Assembly: GCF_008124765.1 (NCBI RefSeq)
Contig: NZ_VNHS01000001.1
Coordinates: forward strand, 124,001-188,000
DNA length: 64,000 bases
From: Paenibacillus methanolicus
Lineage (GTDB): Bacteria > Bacillota > Bacilli > Paenibacillales > Paenibacillaceae
Direction of reading: 5' to 3'
Shown: positions 28,311-44,635 of the stretch, one piece after another
Position numbering within the stretch: the first letter of the stretch is position 1
Layout: each line of letters opens with the position of its first letter
The notes under the pieces: generated by a model
What the model was told of the DNA's origin: nothing
The model's database searches: none
What the model saw: the letters and a program-made list of their open reading frames with translations, nothing else
Made by a program: the position numbers and the translations under genes

Positions 28311-29876
28311 ATGAAAAATGCGAAGTTTGCCTTCCTTGCCGTCATCTGTATGGTTCTGCTTCTCGCCGCTTGCAGCAACAGCAATAACAACACGAAGCCG
28401 GCGTCAACGCCATCGAAGACGGACCAACCGGCCGCGACGCCTGATGACTCATCAAACGAACAACCCAAAGCTTCGGATAAGCCTGCTTTGCCTGAACCTG
28501 CGACGATTCGCCTCTTTACGGAGAATTCAACCGCTTGGCCCGTCAAGCCGGATTGGGGCGTCTGGAAATGGATTAAGGAAGAGACGAATATTACGATCGA
28601 ACCGGTGCTCGCGACAGGCCCCGAATCGTTGGCGCTGGCGATTTCTTCGGGCGATATGCCGGATGTGCTGTCCGTCTTCCCCGGCGATGTGCAAAAATAC
28701 GGCCCGCAAGGGGCTTTCATCGATCTGGCCCAACATCTGGACCAAATGCCGAACGTCAAAGCTTACTTGGACAGCAAGCCCGACGTGAAGGAGCGAGTGC
28801 TGTCTCCGACCGGAGAAATGTTCAGCATCCTGAACGATGGCGCCGGCGAAGGCAGTCAGACGGTCTGGATGTATCGCGAGGATATTTTCAAGAAACATAA
28901 TCTCGCGGAGCCCAAAACCTGGGACGACTTGTATGCCACGGCCAAGAAGTTGAAAGAGCTCTATCCGGATAGTTATCCGTTCGCCTTCCGCCATGGATTG
29001 AACACGCTGAACTTTATCGGGCCTTCGTTCGGGATTTATCCGGAGATGCATCCGGATGCGAAGGATCCGAGCAAAATGAAATACGGTCTTCAGGATCCGG
29101 CCGCCAAAACGATGGTGGGGATGTTGAACAAGTTTCTGGAAGAAGGCCTGATCCCGCCGGATTGGCTCACGATGGACTATAAAGCGTGGGCGCAGTTCAT
29201 GACCACGAACAAGTCGTTCATCGCCGTTCAATTCATCGGCCAAATCGAAATCATCAACAGTCAGCTTGCGGAGGGGACTCTCAAGTTTATGGTGCCGCCG
29301 ATCGGAGCGGGCGACCAGCCATACTTGGCGAAGAGCGGTTTCGAGAACTATGGTCTGGCCGTATCGTCGACGACGAAGAACCTTGACGCGTCCCTGCGCT
29401 ATCTGGATTACATCTTCTCCGCGAAAGGCCGGGACATTCAGAGCTGGGGCAAAGAAGGGGAGACCTACACGGTCGAAGGCGGCAAGCGGAAGTTTAATGC
29501 CAACTACAAAGAAGCCAATGATTTGCGTGTCCAATCGGGTATTCAGACCGCCGGCACCTACGGGTGGTTCGATTTCGAGGCTTGGCTTGCGCTGGTGAAA
29601 GAGGAGGAGCAAGCTTCGTACCGGGAAGCGCCGAAATATCGGCTCAACGTGTCGAATATCCTGCCTGTGTTAACCACGGAAGAGGCGGCAACCGTCTCGG
29701 TGCTGAACGACCAGATCTGGAAGTTCTGGACGGGGGAAGTGACCAAGTTTATTTTCGGCGATCGGGACATGTCGGAATGGGAGACGTTCGTGAAGGAGCT
29801 CGACAAGTACGATATTGCCACCATTCAATCAACCTACCAAACCGCCTTGGATCGGCTGCTGGCCAATACCAAGTGA
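28311..29876 (+). CDS. Extracellular sugar-binding lipoprotein
   Basis: A 521-residue solute-binding protein of a LplB/YtcP-type importer. I chose ATG 28311 because AAGGA lies 9 bp before it and the product starts directly with a lipoprotein signal ending in LLAAC. A Ser/Thr/Pro-rich linker follows, then a two-lobed binding domain rich in aromatic residues. It is not close to the two paralogues at 13281 and 17305 and probably binds a different oligosaccharide. It leads the operon with the two permeases and the heparinase-type lyase. The 240 bp upstream after the terminator should hold the promoter and the AraC-binding site; I could not pick either with confidence. Confidence 0.88.
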   Translation: MKNAKFAFLAVICMVLLLAACSNSNNNTKPASTPSKTDQPAATPDDSSNEQPKASDKPALPEPATIRLFTENSTAWPVKPDWGVWKWIKEETNITIEPVLATGPESLALAISSGDMPDVLSVFPGDVQKYGPQGAFIDLAQHLDQMPNVKAYLDSKPDVKERVLSPTGEMFSILNDGAGEGSQTVWMYREDIFKKHNLAEPKTWDDLYATAKKLKELYPDSYPFAFRHGLNTLNFIGPSFGIYPEMHPDAKDPSKMKYGLQDPAAKTMVGMLNKFLEEGLIPPDWLTMDYKAWAQFMTTNKSFIAVQFIGQIEIINSQLAEGTLKFMVPPIGAGDQPYLAKSGFENYGLAVSSTTKNLDASLRYLDYIFSAKGRDIQSWGKEGETYTVEGGKRKFNANYKEANDLRVQSGIQTAGTYGWFDFEAWLALVKEEEQASYREAPKYRLNVSNILPVLTTEEAATVSVLNDQIWKFWTGEVTKFIFGDRDMSEWETFVKELDKYDIATIQSTYQTALDRLLANTK

Positions 29877-29887
29877 ACCTAAGCTAT

Positions 29888-29919
29888 AGGGCCATATCGA
29901 TAACGCACGGTATGGCCCT
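29888..29919 (+). other. Intercistronic hairpin after the binding-protein gene
   Basis: AGGGCCATA pairs perfectly with TATGGCCCT across a 14-nt loop; no T tract. It lies between the binding-protein and permease genes and probably lowers permease expression relative to the receptor. Confidence 0.55.
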
Positions 29920-29949
29920 GCTTCACGATCAGGAGAGGGGGACGGTGTC

Positions 29950-30851
29950 TTGAAATCATCCATCATCAAGCGGTTCAAGCGCGATCGGATCTATCTGCTG
30001 CTGCTCGTCCCTTTGCTGCTCTATTACGCCTTGTTCAGGTATGCGCCGATGTTCGGGATCGCGGTGTCCTTTTTGGATTACAACCTGTTCAAAGGGTTTT
30101 GGGCCAGCGATTGGGTCGGACTGAAACATTACAACATGTTCATCAACAATCCGGACGCATGGAATATCATTCGCAATACGCTTGTGCTTGGCGGGTTAAA
30201 ACTCTTGTTTTTGTATCCGGCGCCGATCATACTGGCCATTCTGTTTCACGAGATGCGTTGGAAGAAGTACAGAAGGTTCGTGCAGACCGTCAGTTACATG
30301 CCTTTCTTCTTGTCCAGCGTCGTCGTCTCCAGCATCCTGATCATGCTCTTGTCGCCGAGCACGGGATGGATCAATCAACTCATCGTATCCTTGGGATTCG
30401 AGCCGATCTATTTTTTGCAGCAATCGGAATGGTTTCGTCCCATCTATATCGGCTCCGACATTTGGCAGCATGTCGGTTTTGGCACGATCATTTATTTGGC
30501 CGCGTTGTCCTCGATCGATCCCCAGCTCTACGAAGCCGCCAAGATCGACGGAGCGGGAAGATGGAAGCAGACGCTTCATGTTACGCTGCCCGGCATCGTG
30601 CCCGCGATGGTGATCGTGTTTATTTTGCAGATTGGCGGCATATTGGAGCTTAGCTTCGACAAGGCCTTCCTGCTCGGCAATACGGCGACGCTCGAAACAT
30701 CGGATATCATTTCGACTTACGTGTACCGTATCGGCATTCTGGGGGGCAGCTTTAGCTACGCGGCGGCGATCGATTTATCCATGGCCGTCATTTCATTCCT
30801 CTTTATCTACTCCGCCAATAAAGTCAGCCGTAGAGTGGGGGAGACGAGTTT

Positions 30852-30858
<7 letters not shown>
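29950..30858 (+). CDS. ABC sugar importer permease, LplB type
   Basis: A 302-residue membrane permease. Start TTG 29950 is 8 bp after GGAGAGGGGG; a nearby GTG (29945) is out of frame. Six membrane segments are predicted from hydrophobic stretches, and the EAA loop reads YEAAKIDGAGRWKQTLHVTLP. It overlaps the next permease gene by 7 bp. The cargo is probably an oligosaccharide made by the lyase encoded downstream. Confidence 0.92.
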
Positions 30859-37560
<6,702 letters not shown>

Positions 37561-37593
37561 GTAAGCACTCAAAACCGAGGAGGTTGTACCTTG

Positions 37594-39234
37594 ATGAAAA
37601 AGCGGCGTGCGATCCTATTCCTGCTATTCGGCCTGTTGGTCATGATGTCATTTACCAATGCGAAATCTTCGTTTGCCGCGTATATCCCGGGCACGGACGG
37701 GTTTTGGGAATCGTTCGATACTAAAGGCACCGGCGATTTCACCAATGGCGACGGGTGGACGAATGTCAATTACTACGGAGGGATCGCCTCCATCGTGGAA
37801 GAGCCGGATGCGGCTAATAAGAGCCTACAGCTCGTCGACAATGACTACGATACGAGCAGCACGGTCAATGCCTACCGTTTCGGCGCCTTTGCCGTCAAAG
37901 AAGGTTTCGGAGGATTAAGCGGCAAAGTCGTGTTCGAAACCAGGTACAAAGTCAAGCAGATCGACGGCATGACGCCGAGCTATAACATCGAGCTGTACGG
38001 GGGCACTCAAAAGGCGGCGAGAATGCTGCAGTATAGTTCGGGTAACTTCGGCATAAAGACGTTAAGCGACGCGACCGCCGATAACTACGCCTTCCCGGGC
38101 GGATCGTCGGGTTCCCCGCTTCCGATCGACCAATGGGTGACGGTGAAGATGATCATCGATACGGCGGCGAGAACCTATGACTTGACCGTCCAATCCGATT
38201 CGCTCAAGACCTATAGCGGTACCGTGGATAGTCAGGCCGCACTGGATTCGGCGACGGGAACGTTTCATAAAACGGGCATTCCCTTATACGGCGCCTTCAC
38301 CGGAACGGAAATCACGAAAGTCCAGCTCTACTCGAACCTCTACAAAGGGGAGACGTACTTCGACTATATTGCCTTATACGAAGCGTCCGCCTCACCTGAG
38401 GCCGTGATTACCGCGCCTAATCAAGTAAACGAGTTGGAGGAATTCCAAGTCCATGTGGGGGTGAAGAACGTAACCGCAGCGAAGGCCGAAGACATCACGG
38501 TGAATTATGATGCGAACGTGTTTGATTATATCGGAACCGAAGGCGCGGCAAGCGGCAATTCCAGCACGACCATCGATAGCGTCGAACATGAGGCATCAAC
38601 CGGCAGTCTGCGAATCGTGGCTTCGAATCCCGGGGAAGCAAACGTAATCTATGGCGAAGCGCCGGTAGCGCGAATCACCTTCAGAGCGAAGAATGTCGCG
38701 GCAACCGGGCAATTCGCCATCGCGAATGCGGCCGTGGCCGACGGTTCCGGCAACGAAACCATCATCGAAACATTGGCGGCGGCTTCCGTTACCGTCAGTA
38801 AAAGTTCGGCATTGCCCGGGCTCATTAGTACGACGACGGCACTCCATAACGGCGCGCAAGAGGGAGTCGAAGACGGTACCTTCATTCCCGGGACGCTAAG
38901 CGGATTAAAGGCTGCCTTGAAGCAGGCCATTGACGAAGCGCAGCTCGTCGCCAACAAGACGGATGCCACGACGCAGGAAATCGATGCGGCGATTCGCCGG
39001 TTAACCGCGGCTCGGGATCTATTCGAAAGCAAAAGAATCCAGCCTGCGACGGGGGATATCAACCTCTCGCGGCAAATTTCGATCGGAGATCTCGGCTTAG
39101 CGGTGGGGTATTTCGGTAAACAGTCATCCGACGCGGATTGGCTCTCGGCCAAAATCGCGGATTTGAATGAAGACGGGAAAGTGGATACGGTCGACCTGGT
39201 CTTTATTTCGCGGCGGATTACCCGAGTTAATTAG
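37594..39234 (+). CDS. Non-catalytic secreted protein with LamG-like, cohesin-like, FIVAR-like and dockerin modules
   Basis: A 546-residue exported protein. TTG 37591 and ATG 37594 are adjacent and share GAGGAGG (37577); I chose ATG. Order: signal peptide (1-30); LamG-like sandwich (about 32-265), similar to the module in the upstream lyase (WESFD, KVVFETRYKVK); cohesin-like module (about 268-400); FIVAR-like helical linker (about 415-480); dockerin (about 486-546). No catalytic domain is visible. The second dockerin loop DLNEDGKVDTVDL is intact, but the first (DINLSRQISIGD) has lost the Asp-Gly pair, so one calcium site is probably weak. It looks like a small adaptor or scaffold made together with the lyase. 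Confidence 0.82.
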   Translation: MKKRRAILFLLFGLLVMMSFTNAKSSFAAYIPGTDGFWESFDTKGTGDFTNGDGWTNVNYYGGIASIVEEPDAANKSLQLVDNDYDTSSTVNAYRFGAFAVKEGFGGLSGKVVFETRYKVKQIDGMTPSYNIELYGGTQKAARMLQYSSGNFGIKTLSDATADNYAFPGGSSGSPLPIDQWVTVKMIIDTAARTYDLTVQSDSLKTYSGTVDSQAALDSATGTFHKTGIPLYGAFTGTEITKVQLYSNLYKGETYFDYIALYEASASPEAVITAPNQVNELEEFQVHVGVKNVTAAKAEDITVNYDANVFDYIGTEGAASGNSSTTIDSVEHEASTGSLRIVASNPGEANVIYGEAPVARITFRAKNVAATGQFAIANAAVADGSGNETIIETLAAASVTVSKSSALPGLISTTTALHNGAQEGVEDGTFIPGTLSGLKAALKQAIDEAQLVANKTDATTQEIDAAIRRLTAARDLFESKRIQPATGDINLSRQISIGDLGLAVGYFGKQSSDADWLSAKIADLNEDGKVDTVDLVFISRRITRVN

Positions 39235-39273
39235 AATGGCCCATCGTGGATAAAAGGAGTTGGATAAAGCAGC

Positions 39274-39311
39274 GAGGGTATCGCAAAAGGGAGACCCTTT
39301 GCGACGCCCTC
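39274..39311. terminator. Strong hairpin between convergent genes
   Basis: GAGGG plus TCGCAAAAGGG pairs with CCCTTTGCGA plus CCCTC around AGA. It lies between the ends of two convergent genes and can stop transcription from both sides; T tracts are weak. Confidence 0.6.
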
Positions 39312-39350
39312 GATCCAAATTCGACGTCCGGCGGATCGTTCTTTACGTAT

Positions 39351-40478
39351 TTAGGTGTTCCAATCGATGGTGCGGAACGCGTTCGAATCCGCCGACTCGT
39401 TGGCTCTTAAACACAATAATGCGCTAAGCAATCCGTCTTCCAACGGCGTCGCGGATGGCTCGAGCCCGCGCATGACGCGCGTGAAGTTACGCAGCAGCTC
39501 GGTATCTCCGCCGCCATGACCGTCGTAGGCGTTCGCGTCAAGCCGATGCGTTTCCACCCGGGCTTCATGGTGCATGAACACCTTGAGTTCGCTCGTGTAC
39601 CAATCAAACTCCAATGTCCCTTTGTAGCCGAGCAGACGCGCACCTCGTCTGCCCGCGCCGCGGCGGGCGAAGAAGTTCTGCGAGTACGCCGCATGCATCC
39701 CGGAGTCGTAACGAATAAGCGCGCTGCCGGAATCTTCATTCCCCGTATCTTCGGCGAAGCTGCAATATAAGCCTAAATCATGGTTTATGGAGCTTTCCGG
39801 ACAGGAATATTGCGCTTCGCAATCCGTGCACTTTAACCCGGCCTTGCGGTCGCCTTTATAGATCTGCTTGGATTTCATCGCGCATACCGCGACCGGATTA
39901 TGGCCGACCAAATAATTGATATAATTAAAATCATGCGTCGCTTTCTGGAGGAATAAGCCGCCGGTAATTCGTTCGTCTCGATACCAATTTTGGTAGTACA
40001 CATTACCATACGGCACATTATTAACCGCTTGTACGTGTTCGACCGTGCCGATCTTCCCGGAATCGACGATCTCTTTGGCGAGTTTGACCAGGGGGGTATT
40101 CCGGAGGGGGAAGGAGACGACGACTTGCGATTTGGAGGCCGCATATCCTTCTTTCAATCGAACGAGATCTTCGAAAGTAGTCGCAACCGGCTTTTCCAAG
40201 AACAACGGGATATCTCGCTTGAGCACCTTGAGGGCCATCTCCGTATGCAGGTCGCAGCGGGTGCCCACGACAACCCCGTCCAGCTCGGTGTTCGCTAGGA
40301 GGGTATCGGGGCTCTCGTACCATTCGATCCGATCTGCATGGTCGAACGTTGCGCGCGACTTGATCTCCTCTTTGCGGGGATCCGCAACGGCGGCAATTTG
40401 ACAGCCGGGATCTATCTTCGATAGTTCCGCGAATAAACCTTGAACCCGAGCTCCATATCCGATAATACCGATTCTCAT
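39351..40478 (-). CDS. Gfo/Idh/MocA-family sugar dehydrogenase
   Basis: A 375-residue NAD(P)-dependent oxidoreductase. The N-terminal Rossmann fold begins MRIGIIGYGARVQG (dinucleotide loop) and the family hallmark EKP is in FLEKPVAT. The catalytic region GGLFLQKATHDFNYI places His where the family has its catalytic His. A CTDCEAQYSC cluster (Cx2Cx5C) in the second domain is seen in a known subgroup and may bind a metal. It is read divergently from the AraC gene at 40650, so both probably share regulatory DNA in the 171-bp gap. Substrate unknown, probably a sugar or inositol derivative. Confidence 0.88.
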   Translation of the reverse strand: MRIGIIGYGARVQGLFAELSKIDPGCQIAAVADPRKEEIKSRATFDHADRIEWYESPDTLLANTELDGVVVGTRCDLHTEMALKVLKRDIPLFLEKPVATTFEDLVRLKEGYAASKSQVVVSFPLRNTPLVKLAKEIVDSGKIGTVEHVQAVNNVPYGNVYYQNWYRDERITGGLFLQKATHDFNYINYLVGHNPVAVCAMKSKQIYKGDRKAGLKCTDCEAQYSCPESSINHDLGLYCSFAEDTGNEDSGSALIRYDSGMHAAYSQNFFARRGAGRRGARLLGYKGTLEFDWYTSELKVFMHHEARVETHRLDANAYDGHGGGDTELLRNFTRVMRGLEPSATPLEDGLLSALLCLRANESADSNAFRTIDWNT

Positions 40479-40649
40479 CGATCAACACCCTATTCTTTAG
40501 TTGATAGTCGTCTCATAACTTGTTAATAATCGACTTTATGGAGTAATCGTATCACTACTCAAACCTGAAGTATTTGCTAGTTCTCGATTAAAAGTTGCAA
40601 GAAATCGATCAATTTGCTCGTGAGGAGAGAGGAAATCATAGAGGCTTTC

Positions 40650-41543
40650 ATGCATCCGAAACCTCGCCTTTTCATTAGCCGTGAACTAATGCCGAGCGTT
40701 CACTGGGCGCAAAGCCAATGCGCGCCCGTCATGCACGGCACGACTAGGCGATTGTACGATTTTGAATTCATGTACGTGATGACGGGTGAAATGCGCGTTC
40801 ATTTCGCGGGCGAACCGTGCCCGGTGATCTACCAATCCGGGGAGCTTCTGTTCCTGCAATCGGCGGTCCATCATCGAATCGAGATTACATCCGATCAGGG
40901 CGCGCGGTTGCTAGGCATCCATTTTGACTTTTACGATGAGCTGGATACGGGAATCGATCTCGATATGGTTGTCCCTGAAGACTGCGTCGACGAGAATCAT
41001 TTCTGTTTCCTGCCGGTAGATGAACATGGCGATTCGATATTCGCCTGCCGTTATTCGGCGGTTCCGCTGGAGATCGTACGATGGATGGAGGCCGTCAGGG
41101 AGGAGTTTCTATCCGCCAAACCAGGATTCGAAACGGTATGCAGAGGATTGATGCTGCTTATCTTCGCGGCTCTTATGAGACTCCAAGCGAATTCTGCAAG
41201 GTTAACCTCGCCTGCTTATGACAAGGCGCTTCATGAATTGGCAGACGAGCTGCGCAAAGATATGCAGCTGCAGTGGTCGAATGCCGCGATGGCGCAACGT
41301 TTAAATATAAGCGAGGATCATTTCATTCGCTTGTTTAAGGAAACGTTCGGGACAACGCCGCATCAATTTTTACAGCGCATACGCCATCATGAAGCGATCA
41401 AATATTTGCGGGAGTCGGATTTGAAGATCGAATCGATCGGCAGGCTGGTCGGGTATGAAGACTTGCATCGCTTCAGTCACGCGTTCAAGAAATGGCAGGG
41501 GGTATCGCCGAGGTTGTATCGGCGGATGTGCAATATTTTATAA
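40650..41543 (+). CDS. AraC-family regulator with cupin-like sensing domain
   Basis: A 297-residue soluble regulator. The frame opens at TTG 40614, but that precedes GAGGAGAGAGG; I chose ATG 40650 with AGAGG 5 bp upstream. The N-terminal half (about 1-150) is a cupin-like ligand-binding fold and the C-terminus (about 195-295) has two helix-turn-helix motifs (AAMAQRLNISEDHFIRLFK and IGRLVGYEDLHRFSHAFK). It lies 31 bp before two dehydrogenase genes and divergent from a third, so it most likely controls this sugar-oxidation cluster in response to a substrate. Confidence 0.88.
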   Translation: MHPKPRLFISRELMPSVHWAQSQCAPVMHGTTRRLYDFEFMYVMTGEMRVHFAGEPCPVIYQSGELLFLQSAVHHRIEITSDQGARLLGIHFDFYDELDTGIDLDMVVPEDCVDENHFCFLPVDEHGDSIFACRYSAVPLEIVRWMEAVREEFLSAKPGFETVCRGLMLLIFAALMRLQANSARLTSPAYDKALHELADELRKDMQLQWSNAAMAQRLNISEDHFIRLFKETFGTTPHQFLQRIRHHEAIKYLRESDLKIESIGRLVGYEDLHRFSHAFKKWQGVSPRLYRRMCNIL

Positions 41544-41574
41544 TTTTATTGAAGCGACAGGGAGGTAGTTTACA

Positions 41575-42657
41575 ATGTCCAAAATAAAGGTTGCCATTAT
41601 CGGGTGCGGCACGATTGCCAACGCTTCGCATATTCCCTCTTATCTGGCCAATCACAGTGCCGAGATCAAATATTTCTGCGACATTAACCAAGCGAAAGCG
41701 GATCAAGCGGTGCTTGAATACGGCTGCGGGACGGCCATCGCGGATTACCGCATCGCGTTGAACGATCCGGAGATCGCGGCGCTGTCCATCTGCACGCCGA
41801 ATGATGTTCATGCGGCCATATCCATCGATAGCTTACGAGCAGGCAAGCACGTGCTGTGCGAGAAGCCGGCCGCCAGGACGTATGCGGAAGCGCTGGAGAT
41901 GCAGAAGGTTCAGCATGAGACCGGACGCGTGCTCAATATCGGGGTCGTGAATCGGTTCAACACGGGCGTGAATCTCATCAAAAAAATGATCCGAGACGGC
42001 GAGCTCGGAGAGCTGTATCATGTGTATATAAGCTTTCGTTCCCAGCGGTCGATTCCGGGACTTGGCGGCGCGTTTACGACCAAATCCGTCTCGGGCGGCG
42101 GGGTGTTGATCGACTGGGGCGTCCATTTTCTCGATATCGTCATGCACTGCTTAGGCGATCCGCAGCCGCTCACGGTATCCGGACAGACGTACAGCAAATT
42201 GGGCTCGGACATCCCCGATTATGCGTATCTCAACATGTGGGCGGGTCCGCCCGACCATGCCGGCACGTATGACGTGGAAGATCTGGTGACGGCCATGATC
42301 CGAACGGCCGGCCCGACGATTACGTTGAACGGCGCATGGGCGCAAAATATAGGCGTCGAAGAAATGTACATCGATTTCCTCGGCGATAAAGCCGGCATCC
42401 GTCTGCAATATGGCAAAGGCTTCAAAGTGTTCGGCGCGAAGGACGGCGTGTTATTGGAGACAACGCCCGCCTTCAAGTCCCTGGAGATGTTCCAGAACGA
42501 GATCGACTCCTTCCTCGACTGTATCCGCACCGGGGAGAAGCTGCCGTCCCATATCGATACGGTCATTCTTTCCTCTCGCATCATCCAAGGCATCTACGAT
42601 TCGTCCGACTCGAATAGAGAGATTGTCTTCGAAAGCGCCGGGGAGGCTGAAGCATGA
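41575..42657 (+). CDS. Gfo/Idh/MocA-family oxidoreductase
   Basis: A 360-residue NAD(P)-dependent dehydrogenase with a Rossmann N-terminus (KVAIIGCGTIANASHIPSY), the CEKPAA hallmark, and the GGGVLIDWGVHFLDI motif holding the catalytic Asp/His. Start ATG 41575 follows GGGAGGT. It overlaps the next gene by ATGA and is cotranscribed with the AraC gene upstream. Likely substrates are sugars or polyols; the pair with the shorter oxidoreductase downstream suggests two-step oxidation or a two-subunit enzyme. Confidence 0.9.
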   Translation: MSKIKVAIIGCGTIANASHIPSYLANHSAEIKYFCDINQAKADQAVLEYGCGTAIADYRIALNDPEIAALSICTPNDVHAAISIDSLRAGKHVLCEKPAARTYAEALEMQKVQHETGRVLNIGVVNRFNTGVNLIKKMIRDGELGELYHVYISFRSQRSIPGLGGAFTTKSVSGGGVLIDWGVHFLDIVMHCLGDPQPLTVSGQTYSKLGSDIPDYAYLNMWAGPPDHAGTYDVEDLVTAMIRTAGPTITLNGAWAQNIGVEEMYIDFLGDKAGIRLQYGKGFKVFGAKDGVLLETTPAFKSLEMFQNEIDSFLDCIRTGEKLPSHIDTVILSSRIIQGIYDSSDSNREIVFESAGEAEA

Positions 42658-43502
42658 AAAGAATCGGGTTCATTGACTATTTTCTTGATGAATGGCATGC
42701 CAAGCATTATCCGGCCTGGATCGAAGAGGCAACGGGCGGATCGATGAAAGTGACTTGTGCGTACGGTAAGGCGGATTCGCCGAAAGGGAGAACCAACGAA
42801 GCATGGTGCCGCGACATGGGCATCGAGCTGCTGCCTACGATTGAAGCGGTTATCGCGGAGAGCGATTACTTGATCGTCCTGTCGCCCGATCATCCGGAAT
42901 TTCATGAAGAGCTGGCCTGGCTTCCATTACAATCCGGCAAACCGACGTACGTGGATAAAACGTTCGCTCCCGATCGCCAGACCGCGCTGCGAATGTTTGA
43001 CAGGGCGAAGAAGCATGGTACGCCGCTCTATTCATCCTCGGCGCTGCGGTTTGCCGCAGAGTACGAGCTAGCCCAAGGGAAGGCGATCGATACGCTGTGC
43101 AGCCAAGGGCCGGGCCAATTCGCTAATTATGGCGTTCATCAGATCGAGCCGATCGTAGCTCTGATGGGGGCGGATGCGAAGCGCGTGATGTCGATCGGCA
43201 CCGTTCTTACGCCCGCGCTGCTCATCGAATTCGCGCATAGCCGGCAAGCGACGCTCCATCACATTCAGAACAGTCCGTTTCATCTTACCGCGCAATTCAA
43301 GGATGGCGATTCCGTTCGAATGACGGCCGAATCGGATTTCTTCACCTCATTTATTGATAATTTGGCGCAATTTTTCCGTACCGGCGCGGCGACGGTACAA
43401 CCGGAGGAGACGCTCGCGGTCATGGCCCTGATCGAGTATGGACGGATGGCCATGCAAACGCCATATCAATGGATTGAATTGCCGAGTCTACACGACGAAT
43501 AG
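42654..43502 (+). CDS. Small Gfo/Idh/MocA-like oxidoreductase
   Basis: A 282-residue protein related to the Gfo/Idh/MocA family but shorter. The Rossmann start is altered (MKRIGFIDYFLDEWH, without a GxGxxG) and the usual EKP is replaced by VDKTFAP, in which the Lys is kept. These changes suggest specialised or weak cofactor binding; it may be a partner of the preceding enzyme, with which it is translationally coupled (ATGA). Function unassigned. Confidence 0.8.
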   Translation: MKRIGFIDYFLDEWHAKHYPAWIEEATGGSMKVTCAYGKADSPKGRTNEAWCRDMGIELLPTIEAVIAESDYLIVLSPDHPEFHEELAWLPLQSGKPTYVDKTFAPDRQTALRMFDRAKKHGTPLYSSSALRFAAEYELAQGKAIDTLCSQGPGQFANYGVHQIEPIVALMGADAKRVMSIGTVLTPALLIEFAHSRQATLHHIQNSPFHLTAQFKDGDSVRMTAESDFFTSFIDNLAQFFRTGAATVQPEETLAVMALIEYGRMAMQTPYQWIELPSLHDE

Positions 43503-43539
43503 AGAAGTATCTTCATCGTCCGGAAGGGAGAAAGGAACG

Positions 43540-44568
43540 ATGGCTTACCAGTTATCGCAGTTGAGCGCAGCCGGAATTCCGCCGCTATTGAGCGGGATTG
43601 AGAACGAGGAACAATGGGCGCTCAAGCGGGCGGACATTCGCCGCATCTGGCTGGATTATATCGGGGGGCTGCCCGCAAGACCGCCCGTCCGGATGCGCGT
43701 GCTTTCGCGAAGCGAGCAACCCGATCATACGAGACTGCATATCGTTTACGATACGGTCTATGACGACCAGATCACGGCGTACATCTTGGTGCCGGACAAG
43801 GAACAGGTGCCGCCTCCTAATTCAACGGGTTATCCGGCCGTCATCGCCCTTCATCCGACGAATCAGCGAGGGAAGGAAGATATCGCGACGGCCGAAGGCA
43901 AAAGAAACCGCATGTATGCGCTGGAGCTCGTGCAGCGTGGTTATGTCGTATTAGCGCCGGATGCCCTTACGGCAGGCGAACGAATTTATCCGGAACATGA
44001 GGCTTTTCATAGCGGACCTTTCTACGAACAGCATCCAGAATGGTCGACGGTCGCCAAGAACGTGACGGATCATGTACAGGGTATTGATGTCTTATGTTCG
44101 TTAGCGGACGTAGATCCGCAGGCGATCGGGGCAATCGGACATTCGTTCGGCGCATACAATGCCTACTTCCTGGCGGGGATGGAAGACCGGATCAAAGCCG
44201 TCGTATCCAGCTGCGGCTTCAGCCCGTTCACCGGGGATCCGCATCCGGAGCATTGGGGATACCGCGCTTTCCCGTATACGCATATTCCGAAGATTTCCGA
44301 TGATTTGAAGGCGGACCGGATCCCGTTCGAGTTTCATGAAGTCGCCGCTCTGTGCGCGCCGACGCCTTTCTTCAACTATGCCGGCGGAGAGGATCATATC
44401 TTCCCCCACTGGAAGTCGATCGGAGAGGGGATGCTCGAACTTGCGAAGTTGTATCGGCTGCTGGGCAAAGAGGATGCTTTCCGTGCCTACATTGGGGCGG
44501 GCGGCCATGATTTCCCTGTAGAGATCCGCCAAATGGCATATGCGTTTCTCGATCATTGGTTGAAGTAA
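43540..44568 (+). CDS. Alpha/beta hydrolase (dienelactone hydrolase/acetyl xylan esterase-like)
   Basis: A 342-residue cytoplasmic serine hydrolase. I chose ATG 43540, after AAGGGAGAAAGGA; the frame is open further upstream but that part overlaps the previous gene. The nucleophile elbow GHSFG has Ser202, GGEDHIFP carries the probable acid residue, and GGHDFP has His323. There is no signal peptide, so it acts on imported substrates, possibly removing acetyl or methyl esters from sugars handled by the dehydrogenases upstream. It ends the operon and is followed by a strong terminator. Confidence 0.85.
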   Translation: MAYQLSQLSAAGIPPLLSGIENEEQWALKRADIRRIWLDYIGGLPARPPVRMRVLSRSEQPDHTRLHIVYDTVYDDQITAYILVPDKEQVPPPNSTGYPAVIALHPTNQRGKEDIATAEGKRNRMYALELVQRGYVVLAPDALTAGERIYPEHEAFHSGPFYEQHPEWSTVAKNVTDHVQGIDVLCSLADVDPQAIGAIGHSFGAYNAYFLAGMEDRIKAVVSSCGFSPFTGDPHPEHWGYRAFPYTHIPKISDDLKADRIPFEFHEVAALCAPTPFFNYAGGEDHIFPHWKSIGEGMLELAKLYRLLGKEDAFRAYIGAGGHDFPVEIRQMAYAFLDHWLK

Positions 44569-44569
44569 C

Positions 44570-44625
44570 AGCAGGGGCAGTCCCAGCGTCATCTAGGATG
44601 ACGTTTGGAACTGCCCCTGCTTTTT
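44570..44625 (+). terminator. Strong intrinsic terminator
   Basis: AGCAGGGGCAGT pairs with ACTGCCCCTGCT, with an inner GCGTCATC/GATGACGT stem, followed by five T. It begins directly at the stop codon of the hydrolase gene. Confidence 0.92.
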
Positions 44626-44635
44626 GATTCTCTTC

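Noticed and set aside
39840..39860. Cx2Cx5C cluster in the 39351 dehydrogenase as a new metal site
   Set aside because: A Cys cluster at this place occurs in a known subgroup of Gfo/Idh/MocA proteins, so it is not new.
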